Origin: an uncultured Clostridia bacterium | Lineage (GTDB): Bacteria; Bacillota; Clostridia; TANB77; CAG-508 | DNA: 52,453 bases | Direction: 5' to 3' | NCBI GenBank assembly: GCA_934167755.1 | Contig: CAKPLT010000013.1 | Coordinates: 1 to 52,453 of the forward strand | Shown: piece after piece, positions 8,235-16,280 of the stretch | How the letters are laid out: every line of letters starts with the position of its first letter | Position numbering within the stretch: the stretch's first letter is position 1 | The notes under the pieces: model-generated | What the model was told of the DNA's origin: nothing | Databases searched by the model: none | What the model saw: the letters and a program-made list of their open reading frames with translations, nothing else | Program-made: the position numbers and the translations under genes

Positions 8235-8273
8235 AAACTACTGAGTTATAAAAATTCAGTAGTTTTTTCTTCT
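8235..8273 (+). terminator. Rho-independent terminator
   Basis: AAACTACTGA (8235-8244) pairs with TCAGTAGTTT (8256-8265) and is followed by TTTCTTCTTTTT. It ends transcription from the recombinase/ATPase-remnant side before the NUDIX gene. Confidence 0.85.
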
Positions 8274-8326
8274 TTTTCTATAAGAATAAGCATATAATTT
8301 AATAATAGTAAGGAACGAGAGGGACA

Positions 8327-8842
8327 ATGGAAAAAAGAGATTTATATAATATAGATAAAGAAAATACCAAATTTACAATTTTAAAAGAACAAAATGTACC
8401 GAAAAATTATTATACATTGGTTGTAACAGTTTTGATTCAAAATTCTAAAGATGAAATATTAATTCAAAAAAGAAGTAAACAAAAAGGTGGAAAATATGGA
8501 TTAACATCAGGTCATCCAAAATCTGGAGAAGATAGCTTAACAGGAATTATAACTGAAATAAAAGAAGAACTAGGAATAGAGGCACTACCACAAGAATTGC
8601 AATTATTGTATTCAACAAGAGATGATAATAATAGATGTTTTTATGATTTATATTATTTAAAAAAAGACTATAAAACAGAAAAAATGTTATTACAAAGAGA
8701 AGAAGTTGAACAAGTATATTGGTTTTCAAAAGAAAAAGTAAAAGAATTATGTGATAATGGTGAGTTTAAAGAAAGTCATATAGAAGCATATGAAATTTTA
8801 ATGAAAAAAGCAATGGAAAATATTGACAAATTTAAAATATAA
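8327..8842 (+). CDS. NUDIX hydrolase (IPP isomerase-like subgroup)
   Basis: 171 residues. The Nudix box spans G62 to I84 (GHPKSGED ... EIKEELGI) and matches the consensus except that the Arg before the first catalytic Glu is Thr76. GLTSGHPKSGE resembles the isopentenyl-diphosphate isomerase branch and the general NUDIX subgroup that hydrolyses nucleoside diphosphate derivatives; substrate unknown. The start is ATG at 8327 with only GGAACGAGAGGGA upstream. It lies 39 nt before the radical SAM gene and is probably cotranscribed with it, after the terminator at 8235. Confidence 0.85.
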   Translation: MEKRDLYNIDKENTKFTILKEQNVPKNYYTLVVTVLIQNSKDEILIQKRSKQKGGKYGLTSGHPKSGEDSLTGIITEIKEELGIEALPQELQLLYSTRDDNNRCFYDLYYLKKDYKTEKMLLQREEVEQVYWFSKEKVKELCDNGEFKESHIEAYEILMKKAMENIDKFKI

Positions 8843-8881
8843 ATATAAAATGTAAAAAACTGGAATAAGGAGGCGCGAATT

Positions 8882-9868
8882 ATGCCTATGGTTGCACAGT
8901 GGGATATAAATGATGAATGTAATCTTAATTGTAAACACTGTAGAGTCCTAAAGAAAAATACAAAAGAAAAAGAATTGACATTAGAAGAGGCAAAAAGTTT
9001 ATTATCACAATTACATTATTGTGGTACAACAAAATTAAATATTTCAGGAGGAGAACCCTTTTTAAGAAAAGACTTATTTGAAATACTAGACTATGCAAAA
9101 AAATTTGAAGATATAGTAATAACAACAAATTGTACATTAATAGATGAGAAAGCAGTAAAAAAATTATCTCAATATCCAAATACAAGGTTATCTATAAGTA
9201 TAGATGGAATGGAAGAGATACATGATAAATTTAGAGGGAAAAAGGGAACTTTTCAAAAAATAATTAATACTTTGCCAATATTAAAAGAAAATGGAGTTAA
9301 ATTTTCAATAAGATATACTCTTACAAAAGAAACAATAAAAGATGCAAAAGAAGTATTAAGATTAGCTAGTAAAAATGGAGCAGAAGAATTTAATACAAGA
9401 AGAGTTATATTAACAGGAAATGCAAGTAAAGATTTAATGATATCTAATGAGAAATATAAAAATATAATTAAAGAATTAATTAAAGAATGTAAAAAATTAA
9501 ACATTAAGTTCAGAACAGGAGATCCATTGTTAATTCCAATATTTCCGGAAATTTTTGGAATAGATTTAAAAGAAGCAAGTCAGTATTATGCAGGATGTGA
9601 AGCCGGAGATGAGATTATATATATTGATTTTAAAGGAAATGTAGGAGTTTGTTCATATATTCCTATATTTGCAGATAATATAAAAGACAAGTCATTAGAT
9701 GAAATTTTAGAAAAAAATAAATTATTTGTTACATTAAAGGAATATAAAGAGAAATTAAAGGGAAAATGTCAAAATTGTACATATAAAATGATATGTGGTG
9801 GATGTAGAGCAACAGCACTAGCATTAAAGAAATCATTACTAGAAGAAGATCCACTGTGCTTATTATAG
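8882..9868 (+). CDS. Radical SAM / SPASM domain protein (candidate peptide maturase)
   Basis: 328 residues from an ATG with AAGGAGG upstream (8867-8873). The radical SAM cluster motif C13-x3-C17-x2-C20 (CNLNCKHC) sits almost at the N-terminus, NISGGEPF follows, and a C-terminal SPASM region carries GCEAGDE, VGVCSY, KGKCQNC, CGGC and a final DPLC, enough cysteines for auxiliary Fe-S clusters. Enzymes of this architecture modify ribosomal peptides (thioether or C-C links) or act as sulfatase/dehydrogenase maturases. The next gene encodes a 34-aa peptide with two cysteines, a plausible substrate. The precise subfamily is not identified. Confidence 0.88.
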   Translation: MPMVAQWDINDECNLNCKHCRVLKKNTKEKELTLEEAKSLLSQLHYCGTTKLNISGGEPFLRKDLFEILDYAKKFEDIVITTNCTLIDEKAVKKLSQYPNTRLSISIDGMEEIHDKFRGKKGTFQKIINTLPILKENGVKFSIRYTLTKETIKDAKEVLRLASKNGAEEFNTRRVILTGNASKDLMISNEKYKNIIKELIKECKKLNIKFRTGDPLLIPIFPEIFGIDLKEASQYYAGCEAGDEIIYIDFKGNVGVCSYIPIFADNIKDKSLDEILEKNKLFVTLKEYKEKLKGKCQNCTYKMICGGCRATALALKKSLLEEDPLCLL

Positions 9869-9939
9869 TTATTAATATTGCAATTTTTTGCAATACATAT
9901 AAATTTTAATAGGTTTATTTACCTAGAAAGGAGCCTGAG

Positions 9940-10044
9940 ATGAAAAAAGAAATGAAAACAGAGGCAAAAAACAAACAAGTAAATGAATACAAAAAAGAAA
10001 ACAATAATAAAAAGAAAATACTTACATGTAGAATGTGCGGATAA
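9940..10044 (+). CDS. 34-aa Lys/Asn-rich peptide ending CRMCG; candidate modified-peptide precursor
   Basis: ATG at 9940 lies 6 nt after AAAGGAG (9927-9933). The peptide has a hydrophilic leader-like stretch (Lys, Glu, Asn and Gln only, residues 1-26) and a C-terminal ILTCRMCG. Short precursors with a charged leader and a cysteine-bearing tail next to a radical SAM/SPASM gene are the hallmark of ribosomally made, modified peptides. A palindrome at 9877-9895 (TATTGCAA / TTGCAATA) separates it from the enzyme gene. Alternative: CxxCG is also half a zinc ribbon, so this could be a truncated rubredoxin-like protein. Expression and role are inferred from context. Confidence 0.5.
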   Translation: MKKEMKTEAKNKQVNEYKKENNNKKKILTCRMCG

Positions 10045-10107
10045 AACAATTAGAAAAGCGGCGATTCTTTTGGAACCGCCTATTATTATAAAAAGGGAGT
10101 AATAAAA

Positions 10108-10434
10108 TTGAGTATATTTCCAAAAAAATTAATAAAAGGTAAAGACAGGTTCACAACATTTCATATGAAGATTTGCAACAATTCAGATGAAGATGTTAAT
10201 GGAAAAATTAAATATAAAGTAATTATGCCAAGTGGAAAAATTGATGAATTTTACTTAAATAGGATAGAGAAAGTTGGAGCAAAATCAGAATTAGATAAAT
10301 ATGATAAATATTATATACCAAAAGACTTTCCAATTGGAAGATATTATGTAAATGGCACATTTGAGTGGGGTGGAATTAATATTTTATCAGAAACCAATAA
10401 AAATGATTTTTTTGATGTATTAGAAGGTGAATAA
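10108..10434 (+). CDS. 108-aa hypothetical protein, probably beta-sandwich
   Basis: It starts with TTG at 10108, 8 nt after AAAAAGGGAG. Alternating hydrophobic strands and segments such as FHMKICNNSDEDVNGKIKYK and FEWGGINIL suggest an immunoglobulin/fibronectin-like beta-sandwich (the NNS-x-V-x-GK-x-x-Y pattern of bacterial Ig-like folds). No signal peptide or catalytic motif. It lies 63 nt after the CRMCG peptide, with an imperfect GC-rich hairpin (10060-10080) in between, and nearly abuts the next gene. Probably part of the same transcript; function unknown. Confidence 0.6.
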   Translation: MSIFPKKLIKGKDRFTTFHMKICNNSDEDVNGKIKYKVIMPSGKIDEFYLNRIEKVGAKSELDKYDKYYIPKDFPIGRYYVNGTFEWGGINILSETNKNDFFDVLEGE

Positions 10435-10435
10435 A

Positions 10436-11164
10436 ATGAGAAAATTAGAAGGATTGAAATTTTTGCAGAAAAATTTTCCGAACTTAACAGTTGATTGTTT
10501 ATTTGTAGATAAAGTTGAGAACTTAGATGAAAAACAATTAGAAAAGAGCAAATTATGGAGAGTAAGAGGAGGACGCACAATAGGATCTGAACTAAATCTG
10601 CCACAAGGAACTTTTTCAGATAAGAAAGAATTAAAAAAATTTATGAAAGAACAGAAACAAAAAGATAGAAATATGGAGTTTGTAATACATAGAGTATCAC
10701 CAGAATATTTTACTGCGCCTTTTGTGGGAACTTTAGCTGTATATAATAAGGGAGACATACCAGGAATAAAAATTGAATTACAAGAAGTTGCAAAAGAGTT
10801 AGTTGAATCTATTGACAAAGGAAAAAGACCGAGAGATTGGGAGGCAAGCCTAATACTTGATTATGAATTTTTAAGTAAATCGCCGAAAGTTTTAAAAAGA
10901 ACTTCTAATTTAAATATGGATTTTTTAAAATATCCAATAGTTATAATTCACGAGATTGGTGAGCAAATTTTTGAATTATACGAAAAAAGTGGACAAGAAG
11001 ATGAAACTTATACAAGATTTAATATTTATGATTTAGGACAAGTTCTTCTAGATGATCATAGAAGTAAAGACTCTTTTATGGAAAAATACAAGTTTAGTCC
11101 TTCTCCTGTAATTACCTCTGAACATAAGAGGAGTAAAGTTGCAGAAAATGAGCAGGAATTATAG
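10436..11164 (+). CDS. 242-aa unrecognised protein of the radical SAM cluster
   Basis: ATG at 10436 is preferred, with GAAGGTG just upstream and the start one base after the previous stop; an in-frame GTG at 10427 would overlap the preceding gene. Notable segments are KLWRVRGGRT, SELNLPQGTF, VIHRVSPEYF, GTLAVYN, KGKRPRDWEASLILDYEFL and VIIHEIGEQIFELYE. The RVRGGRT/LPQGTF pattern with VIHRVSPEYF recalls an ATP-grasp-like fold, but no complete nucleotide site can be identified. It is followed by a strong terminator, so it closes the operon. No function is assigned. Confidence 0.6.
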   Translation: MRKLEGLKFLQKNFPNLTVDCLFVDKVENLDEKQLEKSKLWRVRGGRTIGSELNLPQGTFSDKKELKKFMKEQKQKDRNMEFVIHRVSPEYFTAPFVGTLAVYNKGDIPGIKIELQEVAKELVESIDKGKRPRDWEASLILDYEFLSKSPKVLKRTSNLNMDFLKYPIVIIHEIGEQIFELYEKSGQEDETYTRFNIYDLGQVLLDDHRSKDSFMEKYKFSPSPVITSEHKRSKVAENEQEL

Positions 11165-11184
11165 AAAATTATTACATCAAATGT

Positions 11185-11216
11185 AAACAGGGATATTAAA
11201 GTAAGTCCCTGTTTTA
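11185..11216 (+). terminator. Rho-independent terminator of the radical SAM operon
   Basis: AAACAGGGA (11185-11193) pairs with TCCCTGTTT (11206-11214), loop of 12 nt, followed by TTATT. Confidence 0.85.
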
Positions 11217-11294
11217 TTAATATCACATTAAATTAAAAATTGACATAAAATATACCAGGATCATAAATGCAAAAATGAAAGTGATGTGATAATT

Positions 11295-12092
11295 ATGAAT
11301 AAGAAAAAAATAATTTCTAATGAAAGAAAAAAGTATTTAAGAAGAATTAAAATAAGAAAATTTGAAATATTAAGTACACAAATGCTTATAGTAATAATAT
11401 TTATAGCATTATGGGAAATACTTGCAAGAAAGGGAATAATTGATAGCTTTATAGCAAGTCAGCCATCTAGAATAGTAAAAACATTTATGAATTTATCATC
11501 AAATAATTTATTAGAACACTTAAAAATTACTTGTGAAGAAACATTAATAGGATTTGGACTAGGAAGTATTGCGGGAGTATTAATCGCAATAGTATTGTGG
11601 TGGTCTCCATTTATTTCTAAAGTATCAGAACCATTTTTAGTTATTTTAAATAGTTTGCCCAAAATTGCACTTGGACCAGTAATTATAATTTGGGTTGGAG
11701 CTGGTATGCCTGCAATAATTGTTATGGCATTAGCAATTTCGTTAATTGTAACAATACTTGAAATTTTGAATGGATTTTTGTACACAGACAAAGAAAAAAT
11801 TAGAATGGCAAAAACATTTAATGCAAACAAAATTCAAATATTAACTAAAATTGTAATTCCATCAAATATTCCAACCTTTTTTAACAGTTTAAAAGTTAAT
11901 ATAGGCTTATCTTTAGTAGGGGTAATATCTGGTGAATTTTTAGTATCGAAAGGTGGACTTGGTTATTTAATTGTATATGGAGGGCAAGTTTTTCAACTTG
12001 ATTTAGTAATGACAAGTGTTATAATTCTTGCTGTTGTTGCAGCTCTTATGTATCAAAGTATAGTTTTGTTGGAAAAGAAATTTGTAAGATGA
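11295..12092 (+). CDS. NitT/TauT-family ABC transporter permease
   Basis: 265 residues from ATG 11295 (an in-frame GTG at 11286 is possible; no strong ribosome binding site for either). About six membrane segments. SLPKIALGPVIIIWVGAG is the EAA-type loop of SsuC/ThiX-like permeases, and SQPSRIVKTF follows the first segment, as usual in this family. It moves a small organic substrate (sulfonate, nitrate or a pyrimidine thiamine precursor; not distinguishable here) with the binding protein downstream. Its ATPase is missing: only a fragment remains at 7925-8107, so a distant ATPase would be needed. Confidence 0.85.
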   Translation: MNKKKIISNERKKYLRRIKIRKFEILSTQMLIVIIFIALWEILARKGIIDSFIASQPSRIVKTFMNLSSNNLLEHLKITCEETLIGFGLGSIAGVLIAIVLWWSPFISKVSEPFLVILNSLPKIALGPVIIIWVGAGMPAIIVMALAISLIVTILEILNGFLYTDKEKIRMAKTFNANKIQILTKIVIPSNIPTFFNSLKVNIGLSLVGVISGEFLVSKGGLGYLIVYGGQVFQLDLVMTSVIILAVVAALMYQSIVLLEKKFVR

Positions 12093-12153
12093 TATATAAT
12101 CACATATTTTATAAAGTAACATAAAATATAACAAAAATTAGAAGGAGGCTAAT

Positions 12154-13185
12154 ATGAAAAAATCAACAAAACTCACTATTTCAGTGATATTACTAATGAT
12201 AATATTGATATCAATAATACTTTTAATAAAAGTAAAAATTATGGATACTAACAATAATGATGAGATACATAAGATACAATTAAATGAAGTTACAAGGTCT
12301 GTATTTTATGCACCTCAATATGTAGCTATATCGAAAGGATTTTTTGAAGAAGAAGGGCTTAAATTGGAAATAACAACAGGTCAAGGAGCAGATAAAGTAA
12401 TGACAGCAATTTTAGTAGGTCAAAGCGATATAGGTTTATGTGGTCCAGAAGCAGCAATATATGTGTATAATGAGGGAAAGGAAGATTATATTGAAGTATT
12501 TGCACAATTAACACAGAAAGATGGTTCGTTTTTAGTAAGTAAAGAACAAACAAATAATTTTTCATGGCAAGATTTAAAAGGAAAAACGGTTATACCAGGA
12601 AGAAAAGGCGGAGTTCCATATATGACACTTGAATATGTATTAAAACAAAATGGTTTAAATCCCAAAACAGATTTAGTTCTTGATGATAGTATAAAATTTG
12701 ACTTAATGGCAGGAGCATTTACAGGTGGAAATGCTGAATATGTTACATTATTTGAACCAACTGCTTCGATGACAGAAGATGCTCAAAAAGGGTATATAGT
12801 TGCATCAGTAGGTGAGGCAGCAGGAGAAGTTCCATATACAGCGTATTGTGCGAAAAAAAGTTATATTGCTAATAATAAAGACATTATTGAAGGTTTTACG
12901 AAAGCAATATATAAAGGAGAACAATGGGTTAAAGAACATACAGCAACAGAAATTGCCAAAGCAATACAAGAATTTTTCCCAGATACAACTGTAGAATCTT
13001 TAGAAAATTCTGTACAAAAATATAAAGATATTGATGCTTGGAAAGAAAATCCTATTCTTAAAGAAGAAGCTTTTGATAAACTTCAATTAATTATGACAGA
13101 AGCTGGTGAACTTGAGAAAAAAGCTCCATATGATAAAATTGTAAATAATACTTTTGCAGAAAAAGTTTCTAAAAGCGAGTCCTAA
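12154..13185 (+). CDS. NMT1/THI5-like ABC transporter substrate-binding protein
   Basis: 343 residues. An N-terminal hydrophobic helix (residues about 8-27) without a Cys lipobox implies membrane anchoring by an uncleaved segment, unlike the usual lipoprotein. VFYAPQYVAISKGFFEEEGL, the GADKVMTAILVGQSDIGL block and FEPTA mark the SsuA/THI5-like fold that captures nitrogen/sulfur compounds or thiamine precursors. The start follows AAGGAGG (12141-12147). It lies 61 nt after the permease and forms a two-gene unit with it. The stop codon is inside the following terminator stem. Confidence 0.85.
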   Translation: MKKSTKLTISVILLMIILISIILLIKVKIMDTNNNDEIHKIQLNEVTRSVFYAPQYVAISKGFFEEEGLKLEITTGQGADKVMTAILVGQSDIGLCGPEAAIYVYNEGKEDYIEVFAQLTQKDGSFLVSKEQTNNFSWQDLKGKTVIPGRKGGVPYMTLEYVLKQNGLNPKTDLVLDDSIKFDLMAGAFTGGNAEYVTLFEPTASMTEDAQKGYIVASVGEAAGEVPYTAYCAKKSYIANNKDIIEGFTKAIYKGEQWVKEHTATEIAKAIQEFFPDTTVESLENSVQKYKDIDAWKENPILKEEAFDKLQLIMTEAGELEKKAPYDKIVNNTFAEKVSKSES

Positions 13186-13202
13186 ATTAGGACTCCTTAT
13201 TA
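13177..13202 (+). terminator. Terminator hairpin overlapping the binding-protein stop codon
   Basis: GAGTCCTA (13177-13184) pairs with TAGGACTC (13188-13195), followed by CTTATTAATTT. It has a short loop and a modest U-tract. Confidence 0.65.
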
Positions 13203-13248
13203 ATTTATAATTAAAAAAATGAAATACCTAGAAAATTGCTTATATTTC

Positions 13249-13277
13249 TTTACTTATTAACATATAAATGGTATAAT
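13249..13277 (+). promoter_or_regulatory. Sigma-A-type promoter of hisS
   Basis: TTTACT (13249-13254), 17-nt spacer, TATAAT (13272-13277), about 35 nt before the hisS start. No T-box-like leader is present between promoter and gene. Confidence 0.55.
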
Positions 13278-13311
13278 AATGCTATCAATTTATTAGAAAA
13301 TGAGGTAAAAT

Positions 13312-14601
13312 ATGAAAGAAATAGAATTAAGAAATGTAAAAGGATGCGCAGATTATTCACCTAGAGAACAATTTATAAGAAATTATATATCAGACACATT
13401 GAAAAAAGTATTTGAGAAATATGGCTTTAAACCATTACAAACACCAATATTATGTTATTATGATTTATTAGCATTAAAATATGATGAAGAAAATGATATA
13501 TTAAAAGAAGTATATAAAGTAACAGATCAAGGAAATAGAAATTTAGCATTGAGATATGACTTAACAGTTCCTTTTGCAAAATATATAGCAATAAATCAAA
13601 ATACAAGGTTACCATTTAAAAGATATGAAATAGGAGAAGTGTTTAGAAATGGACCTGTAAAATTAGGAAGAGACAGAGAATTTATTCAATGTGATGTTGA
13701 TTGTGTAGGAATTGAAGGACAATTAGTTGAAGCCGAATTTGTTGCATTATATGTGGAAGCATATAAAAACTTAGGGATTGAAGTAATAATAAAATATAAT
13801 AATAGAAAATTTTTATCAGGAATAATAATTGAGGCGGGAATTCCAGAAGAATTGATTACAGAAACAATAACAATAATAGATAAATTTGAAAAATTAACAA
13901 AGCAAGAACTTGAAAGAGAATTTCAAAAAATTGGTTTAAATAGTGAACAAATTGAGAAATTATTCATGTATTTAAATATGGATGTAGAACAGCTTATAAA
14001 TATTGAAAACAAAAATGAAGTATTTGCAGAGGGTATACAAGAATTGAATATATTGAATGAATATATAGAAAAACTTGGATTATTAGAATATGTCCAATTT
14101 GCACCATCACTTGCAAGAGGACAAGAATATTATACAGGTACGGTTTTTGAAGTATATGTTAAAGATGGAAGTATTACTTCAAGTATTGGTGGTGGAGGTC
14201 GTTATGATAAAATGATAACAGACTTCATAAATAATGGTACAACATATCCAGCAGTTGGAGTTAGTTTTGGATTAAATGTTATATATGAAATTTTAAAAGA
14301 CAGAGAAGAGTTTACTGAAAAAGCACTAACTGATATATATATTATTCCAATGGGAACAGAAATAGAATGTTTAAAAATTGCTCAAATAATGAGGGAGGCT
14401 GGATATAAAGTTGAAGTTGAAATGAAAAATAGAAAAATGAAAAAAGCTTTAGACTATGCTAATATTGAACATATTCCTTATGTATTTATACTAGGTGAAG
14501 ATGAAATTGATAATAATAGTATAACTGTAAAAAATATGGAAGAAAAAATACAAAAACAAATTCCCATAGATAATATTGTAGAAGAATTTAAACTATTATA
14601 A
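13312..14601 (+). CDS. hisS: Histidine--tRNA ligase
   Basis: 429 residues, the normal length. It joins histidine to tRNA-His using ATP. Motif 2 is in KRYEIGEVFRNGPVKLGRDREFIQCD, the histidine-A motif in LARGQEYYTGTVFEVY, and motif 3 in GGGRYDKM; the C-terminal anticodon-binding domain starts around residue 335 (DIYIIPMG). The N-terminal VKGCADYSPRE replaces the more common KGTxDxxP, a variant seen in some clostridial HisRS. All catalytic motifs are present, so this is not the HisZ paralogue. Single-gene unit with its own promoter and terminator. Confidence 0.93.
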   Translation: MKEIELRNVKGCADYSPREQFIRNYISDTLKKVFEKYGFKPLQTPILCYYDLLALKYDEENDILKEVYKVTDQGNRNLALRYDLTVPFAKYIAINQNTRLPFKRYEIGEVFRNGPVKLGRDREFIQCDVDCVGIEGQLVEAEFVALYVEAYKNLGIEVIIKYNNRKFLSGIIIEAGIPEELITETITIIDKFEKLTKQELEREFQKIGLNSEQIEKLFMYLNMDVEQLINIENKNEVFAEGIQELNILNEYIEKLGLLEYVQFAPSLARGQEYYTGTVFEVYVKDGSITSSIGGGGRYDKMITDFINNGTTYPAVGVSFGLNVIYEILKDREEFTEKALTDIYIIPMGTEIECLKIAQIMREAGYKVEVEMKNRKMKKALDYANIEHIPYVFILGEDEIDNNSITVKNMEEKIQKQIPIDNIVEEFKLL

Positions 14602-14645
14602 AAAATTTAAAAAAGTAGTAGACAAATAAAATAGTGTATGATACA

Positions 14646-14681
14646 ATTACATCTGGTATTAAATACTAGATGTAATTTTTT
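14646..14681 (+). terminator. Terminator of hisS
   Basis: ATTACATCT (14646-14654) pairs with AGATGTAAT (14668-14676), continued inward by a wobble-containing GGTATT/AATACT helix, with TTTTT after. Confidence 0.8.
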
Positions 14682-14702
14682 GTAGAAAAAAGGAGGTTAT
14701 TT

Positions 14703-15377
14703 ATGAAAAGAACAAAATTAGCCGATAGAATATTACCAACATATACAAAAGGAGAAGAAATTTTTAATATGGTATCACACATAGTTGGAGGAGTTGCAGG
14801 AATTGTAGCAATTGTATTATGTAGTGTATTTGGTGGAATTCATCATAATCCATATGGAATAGTAAGTGGAGTTATTTTTGGAGTATCAATGCTATTTTTA
14901 TATACTATGTCAAGTATATATCATGGTTTAAGTCCAAAATTAAAATCAAAAAAAGTATTTCAAGTATTAGATCATTGTGCAATATTCGTACTAATTGCAG
15001 GATCATATACTCCATTTGCACTATGCACATTAAGAGAATATTCAACAGCTTTAGGATGGACAATATTTGGAATTATATGGGGATTTGCTATATTGGGAAT
15101 TACACTAAATGCCATAGACTTAAAAAAATATAAAATATTTTCTATGATATGCTATTTAGTAATGGGATGGTGTATAATAATAAAAGCAAATTTATTACCT
15201 AGTTTATTAGGATTGCCAGGATTTATAATGCTACTATCTGGAGGTATTATATATACAATTGGTGCAATTCTTTATGGAGTAGGTAAAAAATATAAATATG
15301 TACATTCTATATTTCATTTATGTGTATTTTTAGGAAATGTGTTACATGTATTATGTGTATTGATGTATGTGATATAA
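14703..15377 (+). CDS. Hemolysin III (YqfA/PAQR family) membrane protein
   Basis: 224 residues with about seven membrane helices. Conserved PAQR metal-site residues are visible: SSIYH (Ser and His), LDHCAIF and the C-terminal HSIFHLCVFLGNVLHV. The family includes bacterial YqfA/TrhA proteins linked to membrane homeostasis; the old haemolysin name does not show a toxin role. The ATG follows AAAGGAGGTTATTT (14689-14702). Single-gene unit between two terminators. Confidence 0.9.
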   Translation: MKRTKLADRILPTYTKGEEIFNMVSHIVGGVAGIVAIVLCSVFGGIHHNPYGIVSGVIFGVSMLFLYTMSSIYHGLSPKLKSKKVFQVLDHCAIFVLIAGSYTPFALCTLREYSTALGWTIFGIIWGFAILGITLNAIDLKKYKIFSMICYLVMGWCIIIKANLLPSLLGLPGFIMLLSGGIIYTIGAILYGVGKKYKYVHSIFHLCVFLGNVLHVLCVLMYVI

Positions 15378-15379
15378 AG

Positions 15380-15413
15380 AAGACACTACCAATTACGGTA
15401 GTGTCTTTGCTTG
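15380..15413 (+). terminator. Terminator after the hemolysin III gene
   Basis: AAGACACTACC (15380-15390) pairs perfectly with GGTAGTGTCTT (15397-15407). The U-tract is poor (TGCTT), but the 11-bp stem is strong. Confidence 0.75.
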
Positions 15414-15436
15414 ACATTAGAGATTAAGTTTCAGAA

Positions 15437-15562
15437 TATCCTTATCAGAAACTTCCTCATTTTTCAATAGCCGGATTAAAATCCTTTAATGTAAAGAAAA
15501 TTGAATACATAAAATCAATATATGATAAGATTGAACAATATATGGTAGAGAAAGGAATGTAA
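15437..15562 (+). pseudogene. Decayed coding fragment, family not recognised
   Basis: A 41-codon stretch reads YPYQKLPHFSIAGLKSF, then KKIEYIKSIYDKIEQYMVEKGM, directly after an in-frame stop, with no start codon or ribosome binding site. The composition is protein-like, and a second fragment continues in another frame just downstream (NIEKSLAFLVKNVPGS). This fits the 3' remains of a frameshifted gene. Low confidence. Confidence 0.3.
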
Positions 15563-15606
15563 AAAGGATGAAAACATTGAAAAATCACTTGCATTTTTAG
15601 TAAAAA

Positions 15607-15626
15607 ATGTACCTGGTTCCAAATTT
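15607..15626 (+). repeat. Degenerate copy of the GTACCCGGTCCC palindromic repeat
   Basis: ATGTACCTGGTTCCAAATTT differs at two positions from ATGTACCCGGTCCCAAATTT, the arm of the perfect inverted repeat at 40099-40161. Confidence 0.5.
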
Positions 15627-15691
15627 GTTCGACAAAATTCTCTTAAAAATCATATTATATATAAATAATATGAAAGGAGGATTTTTAAATT

Positions 15692-16270
15692 GTGAACATA
15701 GAAGGAAAAAGAATAGGATTTGTAATGACAGGCTCATTTTGTACATTTAGAAAAACAATAGATGAGCTTAAGAAAATTGTAAAATTAGGAACTAAAGTAA
15801 TTCCAATAATGTCAGAAAATAGTTATACAATGGATACGAAATTTGGTAAAGCCAAAGATTTTATAAATGAAGTTGAAGATATTACTGGAACCAAAATTCT
15901 GCACACAATTCAAGAAGTAGAACCAATTGGTCCCAAAGACATGTTAGATATATTAGTGGTTGCACCTGCAACAGGGAATACCATAGCAAAACTTGCAAAT
16001 GATATAATAGACAGCTCAGCGACTATGGCTGTAAAATCACATTTAAGAAGAGAAAGGCCAGTTATTATGGCTATATCAACTAATAATGGACTGTCAGGTG
16101 CAGGAGAAAACATAGGAAAATTATTTAATAGAAAACACTATTATTTTGTTCCGTTTAAACAAGATAATCCAATTACTAAACCTCGTTCTATAGTTTTTGA
16201 TCCATCATATTTGATAAAAACTATAGAATATGCTTTAAATGGTGAACAAATTCAACCAATATTATTATGA
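15692..16270 (+). CDS. spoVFB: Dipicolinate synthase subunit B
   Basis: 192 residues of the flavoprotein/HFCD fold: GKRIGFVMTGSFCTF at the N-terminus, VVAPATGNTIAKLANDI and the late block TNNGLSGAGENIGKLFNRKHYYFVPF, characteristic of DpaB/SpoVFB. With subunit A it makes dipicolinic acid, the spore-core Ca chelator, from dihydrodipicolinate in the mother cell. The start is GTG 15692 behind AAAGGAGG (15673-15680). Subunit A, normally adjacent, is not here, so the gene is isolated in this window. Late mother-cell (sigma-K) expression is expected from the family; no promoter is clearly visible. Confidence 0.9.
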   Translation: MNIEGKRIGFVMTGSFCTFRKTIDELKKIVKLGTKVIPIMSENSYTMDTKFGKAKDFINEVEDITGTKILHTIQEVEPIGPKDMLDILVVAPATGNTIAKLANDIIDSSATMAVKSHLRRERPVIMAISTNNGLSGAGENIGKLFNRKHYYFVPFKQDNPITKPRSIVFDPSYLIKTIEYALNGEQIQPILL

Positions 16271-16280
16271 ATATAAAAAA

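Larger units (their letters stand above)
7850..8326. other. 477-nt intergenic stretch: hairpins and ATPase remnant
   Basis: It holds a hairpin at 7858-7888 (GGCTAAT ... ATTAGCC, no + strand U-tract), the ABC ATPase fragment 7925-8107, a small hairpin at 8165-8184 and the terminator at 8235-8273. No complete gene. Confidence 0.6.
15378..15691. other. 314-nt stretch: terminator, decayed coding fragment, degenerate repeat
   Basis: Besides the terminator at 15380-15413 it holds the ORF fragment 15437-15562, a second short open stretch to about 15667, and a decayed palindromic-repeat unit at 15607-15626. No intact gene. Confidence 0.5.

Noticed and set aside
1..8326. Prophage or conjugative element covering the first 8 kb
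   Set aside because: Two recombinases and small ORFs are present, but there are no capsid, tail, terminase, relaxase, replication or coupling genes; two separate compact recombinase elements explain the data better.
13200..13311. T-box or other amino-acid riboswitch before hisS
   Set aside because: Only about 30 nt separate the promoter from the gene, too short for a T-box leader, and no AGGGUGGNACCGCG-like motif is present.
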